This document shows, in pieces, positions 19,570-26,312 of a DNA stretch of 45,480 nucleotides. Made by a program: the position numbers and the translations under genes. The notes under the pieces were generated by a model. The model was not told the origin of the DNA and did not search any database. It was given only the letters and a program-made list of their open reading frames with translations. The stretch's first letter is position 1; every line of letters begins with the position of its first letter. Source of the DNA: an uncultured Eubacteriales bacterium (lineage in GTDB: Bacteria > Bacillota > Clostridia > Oscillospirales > Oscillospiraceae). The stretch is taken from NCBI GenBank assembly GCA_900315595.1, contig OMZQ01000014.1, positions 1-45,480 on the forward strand. The letters run 5' to 3'.

Positions 19570-21366
19570 TCAGCTCAGCGGTTCAAAGTCCGCGGCGCCG
19601 TGCTTGCACAGGGGGCAGATGAAGTCCTCGGGCAGATTCTCGCCCTCGTAGACGTAGCCGCAGATCTTGCAGACCCAGCCCTTCTTGACGCCGGTATCCG
19701 GCTTGGGCTTGACGTTGGCCTGGTAGTAGTTGTAGGTCATCGTCTCCTTGTCGGAGAGGACGCGGGCCTCGGTCACGGTGCAGATGAACATGCCGTGGGT
19801 ATCCAGATCGACAAACTGCTCTACCTTCAGGGACATGAAGGCGTTGATCTGTTTGGGCAGGAAGATCAGGCCGTTGTCGGAACGGAGCGGGGTGCAGTCG
19901 GCAAACTTGTCCACGTCCCGGCCGGACTGGAAGCCGAAGTGCTGGAAGACAGAGAACGGGGCCTCGGTGGAGAGGCAGTTGACGTTCATCATGCCGGTCT
20001 TCTTCACCATCTCATAGGTGTAGTTCAGCTTGTTGATGCAGACCGCGATTCGGTTGGGCGTGTTCGTGACCTGGCTGACGGTGTTCACGATGCAGCCGTT
20101 GTCCTTGTCGCCGTCGCGGGCCGTGACCACGTACAGACCGTAGCCGATCTTGAACAGAGCGGTCAGATCGCTCTTGTTGGCGGTCTCGTCGTGCTGGGCC
20201 AGATAGTCCTTGCAGAGCTCGTCGGCGAGCTTCTCGATCTCGGCCTCGCTCTCTTCGCTCAGGCCGCCCTTGATGTGGACGGTGGTGTCGGTGAAGGTCA
20301 GATTCTTGCAGTTGGCCAGCTTGTTCTTCATCACCTTGGCAGCCATCGGCGCCCAGGAGCCGTTCTCCATCAGAGCCACGGTCTTGTTCTGCCAGTTGCG
20401 CTCGGTCAGATGGCCCAGGAACTCCCGCATATAGGGGAAGATCTCGGAGTTGTAGGTGGTGGTTGCCAGGACGATGCGCCCATAGCGGAAGGCGTCCTCG
20501 ACGCACTCGTACATATCCTCGCGGGCCAGGTCGGCCACGGAGACCTTGGGGCAGCCCTTCTCCTTCAGCTTCTTCACCAGCAGCTCCACGGCGGCCTTGG
20601 TGTGGCCGTAGACGGAGGTGTAGGCAACGAAGATGCCCTCGGTTTCGGTGCCGTAGGAGGACCAGATGTTGTACTGGCTGATGTAGTGGCCCAGATTTTC
20701 GGTGAGCACAGGGCCGTGCAGGGGGGCGATGATCCGGATGTCCAGGTTGGCGGCCTTCTTGAGAACGGCCTGTACCTGCGCGCCGTACTTGCCCACGATG
20801 CCGAAGTAGTATCGGCGTGCCTCGCAGTCCCAACCCTCGGGGTCTTCCACGTCGTTCGCGCCGAACTTGCCGAAGCCGTCGGCGGAGAAGAGGACCTTGT
20901 CCTTGGCGTCATAGGTCATAATGACCTCGGGCCAGTGGACCATCGGGGCCTGAACGAAGTGCAGCACGTGCTCGCCCAGCTCCAGGGTGTCGCCCTCCTT
21001 GACCTCGATCCGACGCTCGGCAAAGTCGGTGCCGAAGAAGTTCTTCATCATGGGGAAGGCCTTCGCGGAGCTGACCAGGGTCGCCTTGGGATAGGTCTGC
21101 ATAAAGAGCTGGATATTGGCGCTGTGATCGGGCTCCATGTGCTGGACCACCAGATAGTCGGGCTCGCGCCCGCCCAGCACCGCGGCCAGATTCGAAAGCC
21201 ACTGCTTGCCGAAATTCTGATCCACGGAGTCCATGACCGCGACCTTCCGGTCCAGGATCACGTAGGAGTTGTAGGCCATGCCCAGCGGAACGTCAAAATG
21301 TCCCTCAAAGAGGTCGACCTGATGGTCGTTCACGCCGACGTAGCGGATATCGTTGGAAATGATCAT
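19570..21366 (-). CDS. Flavodiiron protein with flavin reductase and rubredoxin domains
   Basis: Reduces O2 to water (or NO to N2O) in anaerobes. The 598 residues hold four domains. The diiron beta-lactamase-like domain (about 1-240) has all expected iron ligands: H76, E78, D80 in HMEPDH, plus H144, D163 and H217. The flavodoxin domain (about 245-390) has the FMN loop TSVYGHTKA. The flavin reductase-like domain lies at about 400-550, and the C-terminal rubredoxin (about 562-598) has C566, C569, C584 and C587. The fusion puts electron entry and the catalytic centre in one chain, so fewer separate partners are needed. It has its own promoter and stands alone between the ATP synthase and ylxM units. 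O2 versus NO preference cannot be told from sequence. Confidence 0.93.
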   Translation of the reverse strand: MIISNDIRYVGVNDHQVDLFEGHFDVPLGMAYNSYVILDRKVAVMDSVDQNFGKQWLSNLAAVLGGREPDYLVVQHMEPDHSANIQLFMQTYPKATLVSSAKAFPMMKNFFGTDFAERRIEVKEGDTLELGEHVLHFVQAPMVHWPEVIMTYDAKDKVLFSADGFGKFGANDVEDPEGWDCEARRYYFGIVGKYGAQVQAVLKKAANLDIRIIAPLHGPVLTENLGHYISQYNIWSSYGTETEGIFVAYTSVYGHTKAAVELLVKKLKEKGCPKVSVADLAREDMYECVEDAFRYGRIVLATTTYNSEIFPYMREFLGHLTERNWQNKTVALMENGSWAPMAAKVMKNKLANCKNLTFTDTTVHIKGGLSEESEAEIEKLADELCKDYLAQHDETANKSDLTALFKIGYGLYVVTARDGDKDNGCIVNTVSQVTNTPNRIAVCINKLNYTYEMVKKTGMMNVNCLSTEAPFSVFQHFGFQSGRDVDKFADCTPLRSDNGLIFLPKQINAFMSLKVEQFVDLDTHGMFICTVTEARVLSDKETMTYNYYQANVKPKPDTGVKKGWVCKICGYVYEGENLPEDFICPLCKHGAADFEPLS

Positions 21367-21411
21367 AAACAGTTCTCCTTTTCAGAATCATTGTACTGTA
21401 TTCCAGCTTTT

Positions 21412-21440
21412 ATTTTACACGGAAACCGGACGGAATGCAA
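21412..21440 (-). promoter_or_regulatory. Promoter of the flavodiiron gene
   Basis: Minus strand TTGCAT (21440-21435), 17 bases, TAAAAT (21417-21412), about 46 bases before the ATG. It is divergent from the ylxM promoter, about 60 bases away. Confidence 0.65.
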
Positions 21441-21480
21441 GACAAATCTGCGAGAAGCGGAAAAGTCGGGAGGACGGAGC

Positions 21481-21504
21481 TTGTCAAAATATTTTCCTTG
21501 ACAA
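21481..21504 (+). repeat. Inverted repeat TTGTCAA-N10-TTGACAA overlapping the ylxM -35 box
   Basis: TTGTCAA (21481-21487) and TTGACAA (21498-21504) form a palindrome whose right half contains the -35 TTGACA. Its size (24 bases) fits a dimeric regulator site, but part of the match is forced by the promoter itself. The same arrangement occurs again at 21535-21558. Confidence 0.5.
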
Positions 21505-21526
21505 ACCGGGGCGCGTATGCTATACT
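21498..21526 (+). promoter_or_regulatory. sigma-A promoter of ylxM-ffh-rpsP-khpA
   Basis: TTGACA (21498-21503), 17 bases, TATACT (21521-21526), with TGC before the -10. Leader about 45 bases. Confidence 0.85.
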
Positions 21527-21534
21527 CTGGTACG

Positions 21535-21558
21535 TTGTCAAAGGAATCTGCTTGACAG
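21535..21558 (+). repeat. Second inverted repeat TTGTCAA-N10-TTGACAG in the ylxM leader
   Basis: Same half-sites and the same 10-base spacer as the copy at 21481, 54 bases downstream, right after the expected transcription start. There is no promoter reason for this copy to carry TTGACA. Confidence 0.5.
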
Positions 21559-21576
21559 ACAGGAGGGACCCCGGCC

Positions 21577-21921
21577 ATGAAGGTGGATAAGCCGACGCTT
21601 TCACAGCTTTTTGACTACTACGGGGATCTCCTCACGGCCAAGCAGCGCGAATGCTTCGACCTCTACTGCAACGAGGACGACACGCTGGCTGAGATCGCCG
21701 AGCTGCTCGGGATCTCCCGGCAGGGCGTCTACGACGCGGTCCGCCGCTCCGAGGAGCAGCTGCTCCGTCTGGAGGCGGTCACGGGCTGTCTGGCCCGCGA
21801 GCGCCGGATCGCGGAGACGGCGCAGGCGATCCGGTCGCTGGCCGAGGCGGTTCGCACAGCCTCGCCTGCGGAATTGCCGGACCTGGCCGACCGGCTTGCG
21901 TCGGCTGCGGCGACGCTGTAG
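21577..21921 (+). CDS. ylxM: YlxM family DNA-binding protein
   Basis: The 114-residue protein has a sigma-70 region 4-like helix-turn-helix: LTAKQRECFDLYCNEDDTLAEIAELLGISRQGVYDAVRRSEEQL (about 18-62). YlxM/UPF0122 proteins are regularly encoded just before ffh and are thought to be linked to the signal recognition particle. The C-terminal half is Ala-rich and helical. An AGGAGG box lies 10 bases before the ATG. Confidence 0.92.
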   Translation: MKVDKPTLSQLFDYYGDLLTAKQRECFDLYCNEDDTLAEIAELLGISRQGVYDAVRRSEEQLLRLEAVTGCLARERRIAETAQAIRSLAEAVRTASPAELPDLADRLASAAATL

Positions 21922-21959
21922 CCGCTGCTGTTTCAACGTTTTACGAAAGGAGCTCTCCA

Positions 21960-23312
21960 ATGGCATTTGAAGGCTTAACCGATAAGCTCTCCGCCGCGTT
22001 TCGTCGGCTGCGGAGCAAGGGACGTCTGACCGAATCCGACATCAAGGACGCCATGCGGGAGATCCGTCTTGCCCTGCTGGAGGCTGACGTCAGCTATAAG
22101 GTCGTCAAGGACTTTGTCAAGAAGGTCTCTGAGCGCTGCGTCGGCAAGGACGTGATGGAGGGTCTGAACCCCGCGCAGATGGTCGTCAAGATCGTCAACG
22201 AGGAGCTGACCGCCCTGATGGGCAGCGAGAACCAGAAGCTCAAGATGGCGTCCAACGGTCCGACCATCGTCATGCTGGTCGGTCTGCAGGGCGCCGGCAA
22301 GACCACCAACGGCGCAAAGCTGGCGGGCTGGTTCAAAAAGTCCCAGAGCAAGCGGCCCCTGCTGGTCGCCTGCGACGTCTACCGCCCCGCCGCCATCAAG
22401 CAGCTTGAGGTCGTCGGCGCGCAGCTTGAGATCCCCGTCTTCCAGATGGGGCAGGACGACCCGGTCAAGATCGCGAAGGCCGCGCTCCGCCACGCGGCGC
22501 AGCACGGCAACGACATGATCTTCCTGGACACTGCGGGCCGTCTGCACGTGGATGAAAAGCTCATGACCGAGCTGCAAGCCATCAAGGAGGAGGTCAAGCC
22601 TACCGACATCCTGCTCGTCGTGGACGCCATGACCGGTCAGGACGCGGTGAACGCGGCCCAGACCTTCAACGAATGGCTGGATATCGACGGCGTCATGCTC
22701 TCCAAGCTGGACGGCGACGCCCGCGGCGGCGCGGCTCTGTCCGTCAAGGCTGTCACCGGCAAGCCCATCCAGTTCATCGGCGTGGGCGAGAAGCTCGACC
22801 AGATCGAGCCCTTCCATCCCAGCCGCATGGCCAGCCGGATCCTCGGTATGGGCGACGTGCTCAGCCTGATCGAAAAGGCCGAGCAGGCTCTGGACCAGAA
22901 GAAGGCCGCCGAGCTGGAGAACCGCCTGCGCCAGAACAAATTCACCCTGACCGACTTCTACGATCAGCTCACCCAGCTCAAAAAGATGGGCAATATGCAG
23001 GACCTGCTCGGCATGGTCCCCGGCATGAGCCAGATGAAGGACGTCCAGGTGGACGAAAAGGCGATGGGCCGGGTCGAGGCAATCATCCAGTCCATGACCC
23101 CCTACGAACGCGAAAACCCCAACGTCCTCGGTTCCAGCCGCAAGCGCCGCATCGCGGCGGGCAGCGGCACCCGGGTGGAGGACGTGAACAAGCTGCTCAA
23201 GCAGTTTGAGACCATGCAGAAAATGATCAAGCAGTTCACCGGCCCCGGCGCTTCCAAGAAAATGAAGAAGCTGCAAAAGCGGGGCGGGTTCCCGGGCTTA
23301 CCCGGTATGTAA
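21960..23312 (+). CDS. ffh: Signal recognition particle protein Ffh (SRP54)
   Basis: GTPase that binds signal sequences and SRP RNA and delivers ribosomes to the membrane. The 450 residues comprise the N domain, the G domain with GLQGAGKTT (108-116), DTAGRLHVD and [10 protein letters not shown], and the Met-rich M domain (about 327-450; [17 protein letters not shown] and [13 protein letters not shown] for RNA binding). Length and domain order are standard. Confidence 0.98.
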   Translation: MAFEGLTDKLSAAFRRLRSKGRLTESDIKDAMREIRLALLEADVSYKVVKDFVKKVSERCVGKDVMEGLNPAQMVVKIVNEELTALMGSENQKLKMASNGPTIVMLVGLQGAGKTTNGAKLAGWFKKSQSKRPLLVACDVYRPAAIKQLEVVGAQLEIPVFQMGQDDPVKIAKAALRHAAQHGNDMIFLDTAGRLHVDEKLMTELQAIKEEVKPTDILLVVDAMTGQDAVNAAQTFNEWLDIDGVMLSKLDGDARGGAALSVKAVTGKPIQFIGVGEKLDQIEPFHPSRMASRILGMGDVLSLIEKAEQALDQKKAAELENRLRQNKFTLTDFYDQLTQLKKMGNMQDLLGMVPGMSQMKDVQVDEKAMGRVEAIIQSMTPYERENPNVLGSSRKRRIAAGSGTRVEDVNKLLKQFETMQKMIKQFTGPGASKKMKKLQKRGGFPGLPGM

Positions 23313-23349
23313 AAACAAAAAACACTATTATTTTGGAGGAAAACAAACA

Positions 23350-23589
23350 ATGGTTAAGATCAGACTCAGAAGAATGGGCGCCAAGAAGAACCCCTATTAC
23401 CGCATCGTGGTCGCGGATTCCCGTATGCCCCGTGACGGCCGCTGCATCGAGGAGATCGGCTCCTACGATCCGACCGCGAAGCCCTCTATGATTCAGGTCG
23501 ACGTCGAGAAGGCGCAGAACTGGATCAAGAACGGCGCTCAGCCCACCGATACCGTCAGAGGACTGCTCAAGAAGGCCGGCGCGCTCTGA
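23350..23589 (+). CDS. rpsP: 30S ribosomal protein S16
   Basis: Small-subunit protein of 79 residues starting [25 protein letters not shown], the S16 signature, with EEIGSYDP in the middle. GGAGG lies 10 bases before the ATG. It follows ffh by 37 bases in the same operon. Confidence 0.97.
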   Translation: MVKIRLRRMGAKKNPYYRIVVADSRMPRDGRCIEEIGSYDPTAKPSMIQVDVEKAQNWIKNGAQPTDTVRGLLKKAGAL

Positions 23590-23606
23590 TTCACGGGAGC
23601 GGCACC

Positions 23607-23834
23607 ATGAAGGACTTACTGCTCTACATGGCGCAGAATCTTGTGGAACATCCCGACCGTGTGACCGTCGAGGAATTCGAGGGCGATCCCATTGCCCTGG
23701 AGCTTCGGGTAGCCCCCGAGGACATGGGTAAGGTGATTGGCCGGGGCGGACGAATTGCAAAAGAGATTCGCGCCATCATGAAATCCGTAGCCCAGCGCAA
23801 AGGCGTTCGCGTCAGCGTTGAGATCATGGATTGA
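23607..23834 (+). CDS. khpA: KH-domain RNA-binding protein KhpA (YlqC)
   Basis: The 75-residue protein is a single KH domain with VIGRGGRIAKEIRAIMKS, the GxxG RNA-binding loop (GRGG). KhpA partners KhpB in Gram-positive bacteria and affects cell division and RNA binding. It lies between rpsP and rimM, its usual place in Firmicutes. Confidence 0.94.
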   Translation: MKDLLLYMAQNLVEHPDRVTVEEFEGDPIALELRVAPEDMGKVIGRGGRIAKEIRAIMKSVAQRKGVRVSVEIMD

Positions 23835-23877
23835 AAAAACGGGAACCGACTTCAGCAGAGGCCGGTTCCCGTTTTTT
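23834..23877 (+). terminator. Terminator after khpA
   Basis: AAAAAACGGGAACCG (23834-23848) pairs with CGGTTCCCGTTTTTT (23863-23877). A strong terminator here splits the classical rpsP-rimM-trmD run into two units. Confidence 0.93.
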
Positions 23878-23885
23878 CCTGCCTC

Positions 23886-23914
23886 TTGCAAATCGGCACC
23901 GTTTCCTGTATAAT
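23886..23914 (+). promoter_or_regulatory. sigma-A promoter of rimM-trmD-cobB
   Basis: TTGCAA (23886-23891), 17 bases, TATAAT (23909-23914). It begins 9 bases after the khpA terminator and gives a leader of only about 25 bases. Confidence 0.85.
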
Positions 23915-23943
23915 ATAGGTATCCCGCAACAGGAGGTTTTCCC

Positions 23944-24444
23944 ATGAACCGAAAATATCTGGAAGCCGGCAAGATCGTATCCGTCCACGGGATCCGCGGG
24001 GCGGTCAAGGTCCTGCCCTGGGCGGACGGACCGGAGTTCCTGACCCGCTTCGATACCTTCTATCTGCCCGGCGAAAAGCCTCTGACCGTTGAGAAGTCTT
24101 CGGTCCAGAACACCTGCGTCCTGCTCAAGTTCGCGGGCTGTGACTCGGTGGAGGACGCGCAGACCCTGCGCGGTCAGATCATCTCGATCCGGCGCGACGA
24201 TCCGAACATCCCCGAAGGGACGATCTTCCAGGCGGATCTGATCGGCATTCGCGTGGTCTCGGAGGGAAGGGAGATCGGCAGGCTCAAGGAGATCCTCACC
24301 ATGCCCTCGTCCGACGTGTGGGTCGTAAAAGGGGAGAGGTCCTATATGATCCCCTGCGTTCCCGCCTTCATACCGCACGTGGACCCCGCGCTCGGCGAGG
24401 TGGAGGTGCATCTGATCGAAGGGATGGAAACCGATGCGGATTGA
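23944..24444 (+). CDS. rimM: Ribosome maturation factor RimM
   Basis: Assists 30S head assembly through contact with S19. The 166 residues start with KYLEAGKIVSVHGIRGAVKV (typical RimM N-domain with the HGxRG motif) and have the PRC-barrel C-domain (about 95-166). ACAGGAGG precedes the ATG. The end overlaps trmD by 11 bases. Confidence 0.95.
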   Translation: MNRKYLEAGKIVSVHGIRGAVKVLPWADGPEFLTRFDTFYLPGEKPLTVEKSSVQNTCVLLKFAGCDSVEDAQTLRGQIISIRRDDPNIPEGTIFQADLIGIRVVSEGREIGRLKEILTMPSSDVWVVKGERSYMIPCVPAFIPHVDPALGEVEVHLIEGMETDAD

Positions 24445-25219
24445 TATTCTGACCCTCTTTCCCGAGACCGTCGGAGACGTGCTCTCGGATTCCATATTGG
24501 GGCGCGCCCAGGAGCGCGGCTTCATCACGATCCGTACCCACCAGATCCGCGACTACACCACCAACAAGCAGAATCAGGTGGACGACTATCCCTACGGCGG
24601 GGGCAGGGGAGCGGTCATGCAGGCGGACCCCTTATTTCGCTGCTGGGAGCACGTCTGTGCGGAAACCGGCGTTCGCCCGCATACGATCTATATGTCCCCC
24701 TGCGGACGGACCTTCAACCAGACCGAGGCCCGCCGTCTGGCGGCGGACTATCAGAATCTGATCCTGGTCTGCGGCCACTACGAGGGCATTGACGAGCGCT
24801 TCATCGAGGCGTGCGTGGACGAGGAGATTTCCATCGGCGACTTCGTCCTGACCGGGGGCGAGATCCCGGCGATGGCCGTGACCGACGCGGTCTGCCGCCT
24901 GCTGCCCGGCGTCCTCTCCGACGACGAATGCTTCACCGACGAAAGCCATTGGAACGGCCTGCTGGAATATCCGCAGTACACCCGCCCCGCGGTCTGGCAC
25001 GACCGCCCCGTGCCCGAGATCCTGCGCTCGGGCAATCACCAGAACGTGGCCCGCTGGCGGCGCAAGCAGTCCATCCTGCGCACGATGCGCCGCCGTCCGG
25101 ACCTGTTCGCCCAGCTTCGCCTGCCCGACCACAGCCGGGCGGAGAAAAAATTTATCCGGGAATTGGAGGAGGAAGACGATGAGTTCCGAGTTCGATACGC
25201 TCAAAACCTGGGTCGATGA
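24434..25219 (+). CDS. trmD: tRNA (guanine-N1)-methyltransferase TrmD
   Basis: Methylates G37 of tRNAs with SAM to prevent frameshifting. The 261 residues start MRIDILTLFPE and hold the SPOUT knot motifs LVCGHYEGIDERFIE and SIGDFVLTGGEIPAMAVTDAVCRLLPGVL. The YPYGGGRGAVMQ loop is also typical. It overlaps rimM upstream and the sirtuin gene downstream by 41 bases. Confidence 0.97.
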   Translation: MRIDILTLFPETVGDVLSDSILGRAQERGFITIRTHQIRDYTTNKQNQVDDYPYGGGRGAVMQADPLFRCWEHVCAETGVRPHTIYMSPCGRTFNQTEARRLAADYQNLILVCGHYEGIDERFIEACVDEEISIGDFVLTGGEIPAMAVTDAVCRLLPGVLSDDECFTDESHWNGLLEYPQYTRPAVWHDRPVPEILRSGNHQNVARWRRKQSILRTMRRRPDLFAQLRLPDHSRAEKKFIRELEEEDDEFRVRYAQNLGR

Positions 25220-25895
25220 GGCCAAACGCCTGGTCTTCTTCGGCGGCGCCGGGGTCTCCACGGAGAGCGGGATCCCCGATTTCCGCAGCGTGGACGGCCT
25301 GTACAACCAAAAATACAAATATCCCCCGGAGGAGATCATCTCCGCGACCTTCTTCCGGGAGAGGCCGGAGGAATTCTTTGCATTTTACAAAGAAAAGATG
25401 CTGCCGCTCGGCTTCGAGCCGAACGTCACGCACAAGGTTCTGGCCCGCTGGGAGCGGGAGGGGAAGCTCTCCGCCGTCGTGACCCAGAACATCGACGGTC
25501 TGCACCAGAAGGCCGGCAGCAAAAACGTCCTGGAGCTCCACGGCTCCGTACTGCGGAACTACTGCACCCGCTGCGGCAGATCCTATTCCGCCGCCTTCGT
25601 CAAAAACAGCAGCGGCATTCCCCGCTGCGACTGCGGCGGGATCGTCAAGCCGGACGTCGTGCTCTATGAGGAATCCCTGGATTCGGACGTCATGTACCGG
25701 GCGGCCAGGGCCATCTCCGAGGCGGACGTGTTGATCGTGGCCGGGACTTCGCTGACGGTTTACCCGGCTGCGGGCATGATCGCCTATTACCGCGGCTCCC
25801 GCATGGTCCTCATCAACCGTGATCACACCCCCTATGACAACGAGGCCGACCTTGTCATACATGACAGCCTGGGCAAGGTCTTCTCCGCCCTGTGA
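25179..25895 (+). CDS. cobB: NAD-dependent protein deacylase (sirtuin)
   Basis: Removes acyl groups from lysines using NAD+. The 238 residues show [14 protein letters not shown] (23-36), TQNIDGLH (102-109), catalytic H121 in ELHGS, a zinc site C129/C132/C150/C152 (the second pair is CxC, not CxxC), and [11 protein letters not shown]. The start lies inside trmD behind GGAGGAGGA, so it begins 41 bases before the trmD stop and is likely to be translated from the same message. Confidence 0.93.
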   Translation: MSSEFDTLKTWVDEAKRLVFFGGAGVSTESGIPDFRSVDGLYNQKYKYPPEEIISATFFRERPEEFFAFYKEKMLPLGFEPNVTHKVLARWEREGKLSAVVTQNIDGLHQKAGSKNVLELHGSVLRNYCTRCGRSYSAAFVKNSSGIPRCDCGGIVKPDVVLYEESLDSDVMYRAARAISEADVLIVAGTSLTVYPAAGMIAYYRGSRMVLINRDHTPYDNEADLVIHDSLGKVFSAL

Positions 25896-26200
25896 TCGAA
25901 AAAACCGGCATTTTGACGAAAAATGGGAGCGTATCATTTCCGAAAAACCGGCTTGCTGACCCATCCCGTCGTTCGATTTGAGGTTTATTTGACGGATTAT
26001 TCGCATATTCAGAATTTATGTTCATTTCTTTCGCGTTTCAGTTCATTGCGCCTCCTCGGGCGAACGAACAGGAACCGTCAGAATTCACAAAGAGAACGAG
26101 CATCCGGATGAAAACAATTACATATTATGACAATATTCTGCATAAAAATACATTATTTTGGGAAAATCAGGTCGGATATTTAATTTGTGTGAATTTCTGA
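25896..26200. other. AT-rich intergenic region without a recognisable gene
   Basis: This gap is far more AT-rich than the genes around it, especially from about 26100. Short open frames exist but lack ribosome binding sites and coding character. CGAAAAAACCGGC and CGAAAAACCGGC occur twice (about 25898 and 25939). No clear terminator is seen for the rimM-trmD-cobB unit. Confidence 0.5.
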
Positions 26201-26229
26201 TTGAAAAATCGGGGTAAGTGTGCTATAGT
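26201..26229 (+). promoter_or_regulatory. sigma-A promoter of the peptide ABC transporter operon
   Basis: TTGAAA (26201-26206), 17 bases, TATAGT (26224-26229) with TGC before it. The leader is about 77 bases and ends with TAGGAGG before the first gene. An ATCGG/CCGAT pair in the leader could form a weak hairpin. Confidence 0.75.
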
Positions 26230-26312
26230 TGTTTAGTAATTGGGGAATGCCCCGCAGGAATCGGTATTCTCGGCGCAAGCCGATAATATAAATTTTTTAG
26301 GAGGTAAGATTC

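Noticed and set aside
25923..26200. Two short plus-strand frames (62 and 60 codons) in the AT-rich gap
   Set aside because: They overlap each other, have no ribosome binding site and no protein-like composition.
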